A stretch of 64,000 nt of DNA from Chinchilla lanigera (taxonomy: Eukaryota > Chordata > Mammalia > Rodentia > Chinchillidae): positions 7,304,239-7,368,238 of the forward strand of contig NW_004955423.1 in the NCBI RefSeq assembly GCF_000276665.1. Direction: 5' to 3'. Position numbers and translations under genes: made by a program. Below are positions 22,801 through 34,035 of the stretch, one piece after another (positions within the stretch are counted from its first letter, which is position 1; the number at the start of each line of letters is the position of its first letter). The notes below the pieces were generated by a model that had not been told where the DNA came from, ran no database searches, and worked only from the letters and a program-made list of their open reading frames with translations.

Positions 22801-23366
22801 TCGCTTGACCTCTAAGGTTGGCAGTTTATTGCTCTGGAACAGAGAGTATCAACGCTGTGTCCTCAGCTGCCTCAGCTGTGGTGTTATCTTGTCTTCAGAG
22901 CATTATGGTCAGTAACTTAGCCTTTACACAGTCCAGTCCCCAGCATATCTTCCTCTCTCAAATTAACCAAAGTAGTTAGATCTTGGACCAGAGGCAAAGA
23001 GCTATAGTTAGCCATGCCCAAAGTACATCACTAAAAAGTGACTAACTAAAGAGATCACTGTACTAACAACAAAGTCTTTCCACTACAATTGTCCATAAAC
23101 CTTAGCAAAAATAAACATGTGAACAAAAAAATAGAAACATGAAAATATCTGGCACCCAAATGCCTATCAAAACTCCCAACTCTCCAAGAGCCAATCTAGG
23201 GTTTATCAAGGGGTGGGGGAATAGCATTTGCCGCACATCTCAGTTACTTGAAAGGATAACAGAAGAGGTTAGAAAACAGATCAGAGAGGTACTCAGCAGA
23301 ATCAGAACGATATAACTAAACAAGTAATGGAAATAAGAACCAAAATGATCCAGAAGCTTTGAGAAG

Positions 23367-23479
23367 GATCATCTCTTAATTGGCAAAAGGACCATCTCTT
23401 AATTGACTGCTCAGAAAATTTACTTCTGGGAAAATCTTTGTTCTAACTTCTCAAGGTCCTGCTCAGTTTCCCATCTTTT
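23367..23479 (-). repeat. 113-bp inserted inverted copy flanked by 20-bp duplications
   Basis: The insert contains the reverse complement of the segment at 22723. It is bracketed by GATCCAGAAGCTTTGAGAAG (23347-23366) and GATCCAGGAACTTTGAGAAG (23480-23499), two 20-base copies with two mismatches. Within the insert CCATCTCTTAATTG-type sequence also occurs twice (23371, 23393). There is no poly-A end. Confidence 0.85.
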
Positions 23480-23613
23480 GATCCAGGAACTTTGAGAAGA
23501 CACTACTGAAAAGCTAGATGAGCCAAAGAAAATGATACAAAGCATGAATAACCATTTTAGCAAAGAAGAAGAGTCCATAAAAAGGTTTCAATCAGAAATC
23601 TAGGAAACTAAAA

Positions 23614-23784
23614 GCCAGGCATGGTGGCCCATGCTGTAATTTCAGCACTCGGGAGGCTGAAGCAGTAGGAGAGTTGCAAGTTAGAGACCAGCCTGGGCTA
23701 CAAAGTGAGCTCAAGTCCAGCCTGAATTGCATAGTGAGACCCTGTCTCAAAAAGACCAAAAAAAAATAAAAAAAAAAAAAAAAA
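23614..23784 (+). mobile_element. B1 SINE in L1-b, perfect 20-bp TSD
   Basis: Forward B1 (GCCAGGCATGGTGGCCCATG, GGGAGGCTGAAGCAG, duplicated GCTACAAAGTGAGCTCAAG / ATTGCATAGTGAGACCC, A-rich tail). AGAAATCTAGGAAACTAAAA is repeated exactly at 23594-23613 and 23785-23804, proving target-primed insertion into L1-b. Confidence 0.97.
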
Positions 23785-24175
23785 AGAAATCTAGGAAACT
23801 AAAATTTATAATGAAACTATGGGCAACAGAAGCAACCAGTGTGATGACATAATTTCAGGACTAGAAGATAATGTCTTGAAAGACCAACTACTCAAAGTCA
23901 CCTTAAAAACAAGAGGGCATGAAAAATGTATCCAATAGCTGCTAGATCATGCAAAAAAGACAAATCTGAGAATAACTAGAATAAATGAAAAATTAGAAGA
24001 CAGCAAATAGGACATAAAAACTTGTCCTTAGAAATAATGCCAAAAAACTTGTGAAATACAGGGAAGGAAATAAACATACAGATAAGCAAGGCATGTAAAA
24101 CCCCAAAAAAGCCATGACCAAACTCTCTGCACTACATCATAATTAAAATACCAAAATCTATCATAGGGACAAAAT

Positions 24176-24299
24176 TTTATTTTATTTTATTTTATTTATT
24201 TATTTATTTTTTTTGTTTTTCTCCGGTACTGGGAACCGAACTCACGACCTTGCACTTGCCAGGCAGGTGCTTTTGCCGCTGAGCTAAATCCCCAGCCCC
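24176..24299 (-). mobile_element. Young ID SINE in L1-b, perfect 14-bp TSD
   Basis: Reverse ID with an ATTTT-rich tail complement, CTCCGGTACTGGGAACCGAA, CTTGCCAGGCAGGTGC and AAATCCCCAGCCCC. GGGACAAAATTTTA occurs at 24166-24179 and again at 24300-24313. Confidence 0.97.
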
Positions 24300-24689
24300 G
24301 GGACAAAATTTTAAAAGCTATTAGAGAAAAGCAATAAGTCATATATAAAGTTAAACCCATTAGAACTACAACAGACTTCTCAACATAAACCTTAATGGCC
24401 ATGAAGGCTTGAAGCAAAGTATCTCAAAACTTAAAAGATAACAACTTCCCACCTCAAGTTACATATCCTTCAAAACTTTCCTTCAAAATTTATGGAAAAA
24501 TAAGTTATTTCCACAACAAAATGCACTTCAAGAAATTTATGACCACCAAACCAACATTCTAAAAAATTCTCAATGATATTCTAGAAAGAGACAGCAAAGC
24601 CAACAGTGCCAACAAGTAAAAAAGAATGAATATATGTGGCAGGATGAACAGCTAAGCAGAAGGAAAAATAAGGAAATCAGCAGCAGGAA

Positions 24690-25839
24690 AATAATGCAGT
24701 TGAAGGAATAAGTGAATACCTTTCCGTAACAACTTTCAATGTCAATGATCTAAATTCCCCAAAGACACAGATTGGCAGAATAGATCAAGAAACAAAACAT
24801 GATATGCAGTGCACAGGAACATATTTAATTCAAAAAGAAATTCACAGATTAAAAGGATAGAAAACAATATTCCATGTAATGGGAACCTGGACAAAACAGA
24901 AGTCGCTATCCTAGTTTCACACAAAGTGGATTTAAAGCCAAAACTCAGTGAAGGAGACAAAGAAGCCTACTACATGTTGGTTAAAGAAATAATTCAACAG
25001 AAAGAGATAAAGTTGTAAATGCCCCTTCATAAAACAAACACTAACAGAGATTTTAAAAAATCATATCAACATCAATATAACTGTAATGGGGGACCTCAAT
25101 ACCTCATAGTCACAAAAAAGATAACTAGACAAAAAAAAAGTCAAGAAATAAATATCAGATGGGATTGGGTGTGTTTAAGGTGGTATTGCCATAGACAACA
25201 AAGAATTACCACAGTTGAACCAAACCTTTGAACAAACGGACCTAATGGCTACCTACAGAGTCTTTCACTAAACAATAGAATACACATTCTTCTCAGCAGC
25301 ACATGGGACTTTCTCCAAAATGGACTACAGTCTAGCCCATAAAGCATGTTAAGTAAGTGCAAAAGATTAAAATTACACTATACATATTATCAGATCATAG
25401 TGCAGTCAGACTAGAAATAAATAGCAAAGGAAACCATAGAAACTATGTACACACATGGAAATTAAACAATACTCTCTTGAAAAGTATGTCACAGAAGAAA
25501 CTAAGCAAGAAATTAAGACTTCCTAAAATCAAATAATAATGCCAGTACAACATATTGAAATCTATTGGACATGATGAAAGCAGTCTTAAGAGGTAAGTTT
25601 ATAGTGGTAAATGTCCACATCAGAAAAAAAAGTGAGCTCAAATAAATAACCTAATGGTGCAGTTCAGTGTCCTAGAAAATCAAGAACAATCCAAATTCAA
25701 AGCCAGTATGGGCTAAGAAATTATAAAAATCAGGGCAAAAATTAATGAAATTGAGACTAGGAAAAACTACAAAGAACCAGTGAACCAAAGAGTTGATTCT
25801 TTGAAGAAATAAACAAAATAGGCAAACCCTTAGCCAATC

Positions 25840-25908
<69 letters not shown>

Positions 25909-26045
25909 CAAGTCAATATAATTAGAAATGAAAAAGGCAAAAGCATAATGGATTCTGCCCAAATCCAGAAGATCATTAGTAACTACTTGGAGAACATATA
26001 CTCTAATAAAATGGAGAATTCATCCACTTAGAATTCATTACTTAG
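24690..26045 (+). pseudogene. L1 ORF2 endonuclease-region remnant, L1-b
   Basis: The frame at 24809-25018 gives NPWN..KTEVAILVSHKVDLKPK-like sequence with DKEAYYMLVKEIIQQKEI, matching the middle of the L1 endonuclease. GTAATGGGGGACCTCAAT (25084) is the catalytic GDFN-type stretch. TATCAGATCATAGTGCAGT (25388) is the SDH-type stretch. The match stops near 26045. Frames are broken by stops and by a GA repeat. Confidence 0.7.
25838..25907 (+). repeat. (GA)n microsatellite in L1-b ORF2
   Basis: About 33 uninterrupted GA units at the position where L1 ORF2 has an A/G-rich lysine/arginine-coding stretch. It looks like local slippage expansion. Confidence 0.95.
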
Positions 26046-26370
26046 AAGTTACTTTGAAATTGAAAAATGTCTCTGTCCCTTTTAGATGGGGCTTAATCAT
26101 GTTAGGAAGTCACAAAACAAAATTTGAGAAAGATAAATTCTTCATTTAAACCAGGTTCCAGCCCAGACCAGAAAGGTGTAAATAATGTTTCCCTTTCTGA
26201 TATCATTGGGCTGTTGGCAGCTAGGAATGCAATATGCCTTACTCCGGAGTTAGATGGCCAGGTATCAGAAGGAATGTGTACTATGTGTAACCTTAAGATT
26301 TCATTGTGCTCTGTGGGCTTGCTTTGGGTCTGAGACTTAAGAAATGATGGTAAATGTATTATACATTGAA

Positions 26371-26512
26371 GCCTTTCTTTCTTTCTTTTTTCTTTTTCTT
26401 TTTGAGGCAGGGTTTCCACGTGCAGTTTAGGGAACTCACTTTGTGGTCCAGGCTAGTCTCGAACTCGCAGCGATCTCTTGCCTCAGCTTCCCTAGGGCTA
26501 GGATGATAGACG
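26371..26512 (-). mobile_element. B1 SINE, diverged
   Basis: Reverse B1 with a CTTTT-rich tail complement, GAGGCAGGGTTTCCACGTG, TTGTGGTCCAGGCTAGTCTC and CTTGCCTCAGCTTCCC. The 5' end is degraded. Confidence 0.8.
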
Positions 26513-26591
26513 TATATTTATTTAATCAATAGCAACACATGCTTTCATGGACCCCTCTTTGCCCTTCAGGCCTGCTAATATCAACAGGCTT

Positions 26592-26922
26592 TGTTATGGG
26601 CTGAATGCTATGTTTCCTCTAAATACGTGTGTTGAATCCTAATCCCCAACATGATGATATTAGAAGGTGAGGGCCTTTGGGAGGTTACATGCTCCTGAAA
26701 ATGGAGCCCCTATGAATGAGCTCAGTGCCTTTATACACAGAGACACAGAACTTGCCCCTGCACCTTCTGCCAGGCAAGGATACAAGGAGAAGATGGCCTT
26801 CTGCAAACCAGTGAATAAGCCCGTTTCTGCTGGTCCCTTGACCTGACGCTGTTGGAGATAAATGTTTGTCACTCAGACCATCTAGTTTATGGTATTCTGC
26901 TGCTGCAGCCTGACCTGAGTCA
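26592..26922 (+). mobile_element. MaLR solo LTR (MST/MLT1-like)
   Basis: TGTTATGGGCTGAATG starts it. AATCCTAATCCCCAACATG, GAGGGCCTTTGGGAGGT, TGAATGAGCTCAGTGCCTTTATA, GAGATAAATGTTTGTC (polyadenylation region) and TATGGTATTCTGCTGCTGCA follow. It ends near CTGAGTCA. This is the layout of the MaLR MST/MLT1 LTRs shared by placental mammals. Confidence 0.85.
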
Positions 26923-27089
26923 TTGCGAAGATTATCCCTCATCCTCTTCCATTTATACCCTCAGTTAACTACAAATCAGATCTCAACTAGGCATGGTAAA
27001 TGTGCAGTTAATAAACAATGACTATTTCTCTGTACTTAACACATGCTGAGGAGAATATAGGAAAATGGGATCATGCCTGCTGGTATAGT

Positions 27090-27235
27090 AGAGACAGACT
27101 CTAGAGGCTAAGTAAAAATCCTGGCTCTGTGCCTGTTCGCTCTGCATCTTGGATGAACAAATTTAATCTTCCCTCACTGTGAAAATCCCTCACAGGGGTG
27201 CATGTGAAAGCACCCAGCCTGATCTGTGGAGCGTG
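27090..27235 (+). mobile_element. MIR SINE, diverged
   Basis: GACAGACTCTAGAGGCTAAG, AAAATCCTGGCTCTGTGCC and the AATTTAATCTTCCCTCACTG part follow the MIR 5' half and core. Weak but consistent order. Confidence 0.55.
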
Positions 27236-28764
27236 CTAGTACATAGTAGCTCTTCCCTTCAGAGAGCTAACAGGGATTGCGAGGATAAATAATGAGAAAG
27301 ATAGTTGAGATGTTAAGTGTAATCAGCCGTGGAGTGGAAGAAATACGTACACCTAGAGAGCCAGTGAAGGCTTTTAGAGGAGCAGTCCAACATAGTAAAG
27401 CTGTGCCGAGAGAGAAGTAGCACCAATAAACCCAGAAATGCACTCAATTTTGTACCATGAAGTGAAAAGGGGCCTAAGTGAGGGAACTAGGATGTCCTAA
27501 ATAGCATGACTCCATCCAGTTTGCTTCCCAGTAGAAATCTTAAGAAGCAGGATGCGTGGGGCCCCCTTCTTCAGTTGCCCCCTCAAAAAGGCATTAAGCG
27601 GAACACACTCAGGACCAAGAGGCAAAGCCTCACTCCATTTCTTTCTAGCCCGTGAGGCTGGAGGGGTCTGAGCTGCTGTTGTCCCAGTTAAAACTCTCGT
27701 TCCTGTCTTTAACAGTTTTATTTCTTTTTTTATTGGTACATGTTCGCAGTACATAATGATTCCATTCCTTGTGGGGTGACTCCATTTCATATACCTATCG
27801 CATCTTCATTCTTTTTTCGTCTCCTGCTTCAGTTTTTAAGAAGCAGATGAGGATGCTTCAAAACAAAACAATCTCTTCTGCTGCCTTGTTTAGTCTCATA
27901 AGTTTCCCATCTTCCCTGCTGTGAACCAGAAATGAACTCAGTGTCCAGGAGGGGAATCTCACTGGCCCTGAGACACAGAACAAAGCTGTTCCCCGTCCTG
28001 GTGGCTTCCGGTTTTGCAGCCCTGCTCTGCACCCAAACGTATGCTTTCTCTTTGCCTTTTCATCTAATTACAGCCCAAGAAAAAACAAGCCTGAGAATCC
28101 AATTGAGGACCAGGTCAGGGCTTTGGAATCTAAGTAATACGTGTTTACACTCCTGCCCTCTGCAAATGGCTCCTGAGCCACGAATGGATTTCTGTTCTTG
28201 GATTGCTCTCAGTGACAGCAATACTTATGTGTTTGCTTCAGGGTGCCAACAAAAGAGAGAAATGTGGTCACATCTCCTGTTTCCTACAGAAAGCAAGAAA
28301 CTGAGGGAGAGGGAAAGGCACCCAGGATGTGCATCTGAAAGCTTGATGCTTGACATGTGGCAGGCACATCAGTAACCTCAGTCAGGACCATGGCAGTAAG
28401 AAGCAGCTGCCCTGCCTCCCACCAGGGCTGGTCCAGACCAGTGGAAGTGGGTAGGAGGAACTCAGGAAGCCCTTTCTGTGGGGCTGCCGGGATGCTCAGC
28501 ATACCGCCCCTGGAGGCTTTGAGCAACATGTAGATGGCCCAAGAACACAAACCCCTGCTACTTGGAACAGCTGAAGGAGAGCAACACGGCAGTGTTCAAA
28601 TGTGAGGGTTCTTGTGGAGAATGGAGATAAGATTTATTCCAGGGAACTTGGACCAGGGGGTTGGAATCTATCCATAGAACCCAGATTCAGATTCATACGG
28701 TTATACTTTGGAACTCAACCACTTTCTTTTTGCTTTCTCTTTTGAATTCAGAGATACGTTTTTA
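27236..28764. other. Mostly unassigned; short L1 3'-end pieces
   Basis: At 27715-27812 there is a reverse L1 3'-end-like piece (TTTTATTGGTACATGTTCGC, CATAATGATTCCATTCC). The rest shows no repeat I know. A 147-codon open frame at 27932-28375 has no recognisable domain, Kozak context or homologue that I can name. Confidence 0.4.
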
Positions 28765-28835
28765 CTTATTTTTAAATTTTTTACTAGTACATGTTTGCAA
28801 TACATTATGATGACATTCACTATGCGCAGTAAACT
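28765..28835 (-). mobile_element. L1 3'-end fragment
   Basis: TTTTTACTAGTACATGTTTGC and ATTATGATGACATTCACTATG resemble the antisense L1 3' end seen at 11868 and 27715. Very short. Confidence 0.5.
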
Positions 28836-29400
28836 TGTTAAAATTTGGTATTCAAAGCACTTGACAGGGGGATTTTTGTCCTTGTACTCATTGTCTGGGA
28901 TTCAGTGCACAAGCTAGAACCTGTTGGGGCCAATTGCCTCATGACTTAGTACCCTTTCCAGTCAAAACAATTCGGTACTTGTCATCTTTAGTACTAGTCA
29001 TGCCTCTAGAATCAACTAACAACAAGTAACAAGGTACCACTCTATGTTTTAAAAGGCTGAATTGTCCAAAGAAATGAGTAGTTTAGGAGGGAAAGCATCA
29101 TAATAGAGAAGGTACTGTCAACTTTTGAAGTCTTTTCCAACCCTGAGGCTCTCTGTCCTTCTTCTCAAGAGCCACCATTTTGATTTGGATGATTTACATG
29201 ACTTTAGGAGCTCATTTCATGTGACACAGTAAGTAATGTGGCCTAAACTAAGGAATTCACATCACACGTACACATGAGTTCATCTCATACACATGCACAC
29301 ATGCACACAAACCCATAGTGGTTTTTGCAGTGATTATTTGACATGTCTTTTAGAATAAACTATAATAATTTTGTAGGACTATTAAAACAAATATGTTCTT
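28836..29400. other. Unassigned sequence
   Basis: No repeat or exon was recognised, apart from a short irregular CACATG-rich stretch near 29280-29310. Confidence 0.4.
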
Positions 29401-29544
29401 GCTGGGTGTGGTGACGCAAACCTGTAATACCAGCACTAAAGAGGCTGAGGCAGGAGGATTGCCATGAGTTTGAGGACAACCTGGGCTACATAGTGAGTTC
29501 AAGACCAACCTGAACTACATAGAGAGAGACCCTGTCCCAAAAAA
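29401..29544 (+). mobile_element. B1 SINE
   Basis: Forward B1: GCTGGGTGTGGTGACGCAAA, AAGAGGCTGAGGCAGGAGG, duplicated GGGCTACATAGTGAGTTCAA / GAACTACATAGAGAGAGAC and CCCTGTCCC, with a short A tail. Confidence 0.93.
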
Positions 29545-30104
29545 TGTTCTCTCTTTTCTGCTAGATATGAGTTAAGGAATGTTCTAATTGCTCTTGGCAG
29601 ATTTTTTTGAAGACACTATAAAAGCCATTTTCAAGAAGAAGGCAGAGATGTGGGAGGAAGCAGGAACTTTGGTGACATTGTTAAATTATGAATCAAGACT
29701 TAACTGAAACTAGATTCACCTTTAGACCTTTTGTTGCAAAAATTAATACAATTCCTTGATTGAACAGATTTTAGTTGGGCTTTCTGATATTCACAAATAA
29801 AAACATCTTGATCAAGTGAGGGTAAGAGCAGGAAGTACGAATCTTAGTCTCTGCCTTCAAAGAGCCTCCAGTATAGTTTGGAAGATGAAACATTAGACAG
29901 GATAGGGAAAGCAATATGGAAGAGGAATATACAGATATCAGATATGATCACAGCAGATTAAAGTCCCATGTGGATATCACCAAAACTATGACAAACCACA
30001 GGAAAGAAGGAAAATAATTCTGTAAGTTACTCAATAAGGGGCATTGTGATCTATTTCCCTCCTCCTATATCTGCCAAGCAGGGGAAGGTCTCCTGGCTCC
30101 ATGT
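29545..30104. other. Unassigned sequence
   Basis: AT-rich sequence without a recognisable repeat or open frame. Confidence 0.4.
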
Positions 30105-30325
30105 GTGAGAATATAATCTCTGAAATCAGACTACACAGACTTAAATCCTAGTTTGGCCACTTACTAGATATGCATGCACAGGCTAATAAACTTTATGCAC
30201 ACTGACTCTCTGATCAGTGAAATAGACATAAAAACCTGTAATTACCTCTTAGATTGTGGTGAAAATTGAATGAGTTATTATAATTGTGTCTGGCACATAA
30301 TCAAAGTGCAATTAGTGTTCTCTAC
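30105..30325 (+). mobile_element. MIR SINE
   Basis: GAAATCAGACTACACAGACTT, AATCCTAGTTTGGCCACTTA, AATGAGTTATTATAATTG and GTGTCTGGCACATAATCAAA follow the MIR order from 5' region through core to 3' tail. Confidence 0.85.
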
Positions 30326-32021
30326 TACCTTCCTTTGAAAAACAATCTTTCAATAACTATGATGTAGCAAACACTGGAGTGTAGTAACAATAAGTAAATC
30401 ATCATCTGCTCTTACGGAGGCAACAACTTCTAGTGAGGGATGCAGCTTCCACTGGAGGAAAAGGTAATGGAAGCATGCAATAAATAAGCACAGAAAGAAT
30501 GAATTATTAGTTAAAACTCTGGCTTTGAGAAAAAATTAACGAAGCTCTCCTAAGCAAAAGATTTAAAAAATATGACTGCAGAGCTATGTCAGAATCAGGC
30601 TAGTACCAGGAATTGAAAAGCCCCAGGGAGCCGCAGAAGTACCTTTTCTCTGTTGATTGGTTGTATTCTCCTTTCCCTTTATGCAGGTTGGTCTTTTGCT
30701 TCTTTGTCCCCACAGAGGACTATGTGCACCTCACGGAAAAGCTTGAATGTACGTGTTCTGGCTTAACCAAGAGGCCAAGATGGTGGTCTATGTCTAAGTC
30801 CTTATGGTAAGTTCTCAGAATAAGAGAACTTAATTGAGTAAAACGTTCAATCTTGGTCAAATTGTCAGGGTCAGAGTAGGAACGTGGCTCCTTGACTCAG
30901 CCAGTGGCAAGTGAGGCTCAGCTCTCCAAGAAGAAAATGTGGCTCATGGGCTGGTTAGGTAGCCGCAAGGGGTACTCTAACTTTAGTTTTTAAAGCAAGG
31001 AACTTCTTAAAGAACATTGTAGCTTGCTGAGATTTTGAAGACTGATGAGAATTGACACGTGAAAGGGATGGGAAATGAGCCATCCTATAATAGGAGCAGC
31101 ACAAGAACAGAGGGTGTGGCATCTCTGGAGGATATCAGGGAGGCCACTGACAGGAGAGGATCTTAGAAAAATGAGCCAGGTAGATGTAAGGGGTCTTGTA
31201 AGTTTTATTGTGTTTGGCTGTTTTGAGTTCTGTGGGAAAGTATTAAAGATTTTTTTAAAAGTGAGGGACACGATCAGGTGTTCATGTTGGAATAGTTATT
31301 CACATTATTCTAACAATAATACAGAGAATGTTTGGGGGTTTCACAAGAGTGGAGGCTGTTTAGATAATATAGGTGGAGTGATGGTAGCTTGAAATAAGGT
31401 AGTAATAGCAAGGAGCAGGAAAAAGTTGTGTTGATCTTAGGACACCAGCAGGAGCACAGAGCCTGATTTGTATTAAGATGTCAGTTGAATAATGCCATGC
31501 AAAAGTCAGGCAAACTGGTATTTGACGCAGTGCCTCCAATTCTTGTGGCCTTGGTCATCAGTGATGCTAGGACACAGGAAGGATTGCTAAGTTCTGGCTG
31601 CAAGTCAGCACCACTGAAAGATGCATGGAAGGCATTTTCACCCAGGGCCCCATGAAGCTGTTGGCTTCCCTTGATGTACTAGGAGATCTTAGCTTTGTAA
31701 CTCAGGGAGGAGAGAACAGTTGTGTTTGAGAGCCGGATTGGAGCAAGGAGGAGAAGAAGGAGGAGTGATGGACAATGTAGATGCTATGGGTCTTTTTCTT
31801 AGCTAGCCTCTGTGGTTAACAAAGCCTAAGATATATTTTTTAATGAATCTCTGTGAGACCTGGAAGGGGCCCAAGGGCCAACTGACACCTGCTCACAGGA
31901 GAGGTTATGAGAGCCAAGCAAGAAGGGAAGAACATGCGGCTGCTGTAGGTGCCCGCAGCTCACAGAGGATTTAAGGAAGGGCTTTAATTCCATGCAGAAT
32001 TGCCTTTTAGAAATACCTGGG
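30326..32021. other. Unassigned sequence
   Basis: No confident repeat assignment. Around 31220-31430 the wording (AAAGTGAGGGACACGATCAG, GGAGTGATGGTAGCTTG) resembles an ancient mammalian repeat that I cannot name. Open frames up to 105 codons overlap on both strands and are not convincing. Confidence 0.35.
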
Positions 32022-32213
32022 GAGCGGGGTGTGGTGGTGCACGCTGCAATCCCAGCACTGGGAGGGTGAAGCAGGAGGATCACTGAGAGTTTGAGGTCAG
32101 GCTGGGGTGTATGGTAAGTTCAAGCCAGTCTGAGCTAAAAAGTGAGATCTTGTTGAAAGACAAAGAAAGAAACAAAGAAACAAAGAAAGAAACGAAAGAA
32201 AGAAAGAAACGAG
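32022..32213 (+). mobile_element. B1 SINE with (AAAG/AAAC)n tail
   Basis: Forward B1 (GGGTGTGGTGGTGCACGC, GAAGCAGGAGGATCACTGAG, GAGCTAAAAAGTGAGATC) whose A-tail has grown into AAAGAAAGAAAC-type tetranucleotide repeats at 32159-32210. Confidence 0.88.
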
Positions 32214-32689
32214 GGGAAGGAATGAGTTTTTTTTCAGTGCACCTTTGTGCACATGGGTGTGGTAGACACCCATGCCCTTGTGATTTGGGCAACTATGAAG
32301 ATTCTCATGTTCTAGTTAAAGACTGGAGGCCCGGTCTTTGAAGCAGGCAGTCTGGTGTCAAGGAAACCGAGAATGCAACGGTTAAATATTTGAGTTAAGT
32401 ATTTATTATTCTGTGCCTATGTCTCCTGGGTGAAGGTATTTTGGTTCACTCTGCATCCGCAAGACAAACTGCCATGCCAACATGACCTCGAATCCAGTGA
32501 GGCTCCTCCAAACGCCTCAGAGCAGCACAGCTGAGCCGGGCTCCTGGTGAGGATGCCCCCACTTACAACGGTACTTTCTACCATTCAGGCAACATACAAA
32601 GCTTTTCTTTTTTAAATCTGGTGGTGTGGTCCTTAGCTTTCCTTCATTTTTGGTCCTTAGAATTCCTTTTCAAGGTAAAAAGAGTACTT
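32214..32689. other. Unassigned sequence
   Basis: Mixed-composition sequence with no repeat or gene recognised. Confidence 0.4.
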
Positions 32690-32788
32690 GTCAGCTTTGT
32701 GTTTTGTTTTCACAGTGCTGGCAATCAAACTGAGGGCCTTGTTTACGCCAGGCAAACAGTAAACCACTGAGCCACATCCCCAGCCCGG
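32690..32788 (-). mobile_element. ID SINE, diverged
   Basis: Reverse ID: GTGCTGGCAATCAAACTGA, GCCAGGCAAACAGTAAACCA and GAGCCACATCCCCAGCCC. Older than the KpnI-type (GGTACC) copies. Confidence 0.85.
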
Positions 32789-33349
32789 GTGGATTTTTTC
32801 TGATGCCACAAAAATCAATACTTTAACAAAAAAAAAAATGTAGGAAAACATTTTGTGAAGGACTTGGCTTCATTATGGAAAGTTCTAAATATACTTTATA
32901 AAAGACTGATAATGAAATGTTTCACCCAAAACTTTCCTTCACATTGCAAAATGGTCCTCTACCCTTTCATGTAGTCAGGAAGTTTCCTTCCAACGGTAAA
33001 TGTGCTGCACAAAACCCCTCAACTGTCTGCAAGTAAACATCTCTTTTAGAAAATCAACTGCATTGTGCTTTGAGTACTTTGTGTTTTATTAATCCTGTGA
33101 AAAATTCCTTTGGTGAAAAGATTCAAATCTGGATATTTTACCATCTGAGAAAGAGAGTCACTTTGTTCTATGAGAATGTTCGTATGTTCTCTTACCCTGA
33201 GGATGATGTAATTTTCTAATAAATGGAAATGATTTGTTTTCTGTGTGCGTGTTTTTAAAGGCCATTAGCACCCCTTGTCTATCTACCCTGGACTCCCCAA
33301 GTTCAGTAAACCTCAAGATTTCAACTTGCCAATGTCTGTCTCTTTATGC
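32789..33349. other. Unassigned AT-rich sequence
   Basis: AT-rich. No repeat family or open frame was recognised. Confidence 0.4.
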
Positions 33350-33735
33350 CTAAGAACTTAGATCAGCATTGAGAAAAAATGATATATCTGGCGGGAAGCC
33401 CTGGAGAATAAATGTTCCCCAGGTGCAGTCCTCAAAAAATGACTTATAGGAATTGGTGTATAAATACTCCAGCTTCACTTTCTTTGGGTGGCATAAGCCA
33501 GGCATGTGTGCTTTACACTGTTTCTTGCAGTTTCCCTGTGGGATTGAATGCCATGGTCACCCACGACAAAAGCAGGCTAGATGGCCAGCCATGTTTGCTT
33601 CCTTCCCTTCCTATGTCAGTTTCCTATTCCCCTTCTAGGAGTCCCTGCCCCACTAAAACAAGCTCTTGTACAAAAGTCCTTGCCCTCGGGTCTACTTCTG
33701 GAAAACCCAAACTAAGCTGGCCCGTGTGTTGAAAA
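33350..33735 (+). mobile_element. ERVL LTR, MLT2-like
   Basis: GTATAAATACTCCAGCTTCA with TTCTTTGGGTGGCATAAGCC, then TTCCCTGTGGGATTGAATGC, TATGTCAGTTTCCTATTCCC and CTTCTGGAAAACCCAAACTA near the end. This order is that of MLT2-type LTRs of the ERVL group, old and shared by placental mammals. No internal region adjoins it. Confidence 0.8.
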
Positions 33736-34035
33736 TGAGATCATTCTATTATTTTAAGTTCCTAAGTGAGGGTAGAGTGCTCACCCATAATGTTCAAACT
33801 GTTAAAAAGATAATTCTTATATAAATATATAGTATGTGTCAAGGTTTTATTTAATTTATTTATGAAGAATTGGCAGAACAACAAAGCTGATTTCAGTGTA
33901 CAGAGTCAATGGAAAGAAGGAATGCTGGAAAAAGATTGCTGAATTAGAGGTCAAACTGATTAATGATCTACAGGGCACTAGCATCAATGCTATAGTTTGC
34001 AATACTGGGTGTTCCTCCTAGGGGCTTCTCAGTAG

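Larger units (their letters stand above)
23240..24640 (+). pseudogene. L1 ORF1 remnant, L1-b
   Basis: The nucleotide sequence reads like an L1 ORF1: a coiled-coil-like run (GAAAAGCTAGATGAGCC, AAGAAGAAGAGTCCATAAAA), then the C-terminal part around ATTAGAGAAAAGCAATAAG and ACAGACTTCTCAACATAAACC. Stops and indels break it, and three insertions lie inside (inverted copy 23367-23479, B1 23614-23784, ID 24176-24299). It cannot be translated as one protein. Confidence 0.65.
20745..26045 (+). mobile_element. Defective L1 LINE truncated within ORF2 (L1-b)
   Basis: Plus-strand L1. The 5' part starts near AAAATGGCAGAGTAGTG (20776) with a compound microsatellite, followed by T-rich and mixed 5'UTR-like sequence. 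ORF1-like sequence runs from about 23240 to 24640 and the ORF2 endonuclease region from about 24690, ending at about 26045 just after the start of the RT-proximal region. The rest of ORF2 and the 3'UTR are missing, which is unusual because L1 copies normally lose the 5' end. It contains a B1, an ID and an inverted-duplication insert. Stops are frequent. The origin of 22440-23230 is uncertain. Confidence 0.7.

Noticed and set aside
27932..28375. 147-codon open frame in repeat-free sequence
   Set aside because: No recognised domain, start context or homologue. Internal antisense frames are of similar size. Not enough to call a gene.
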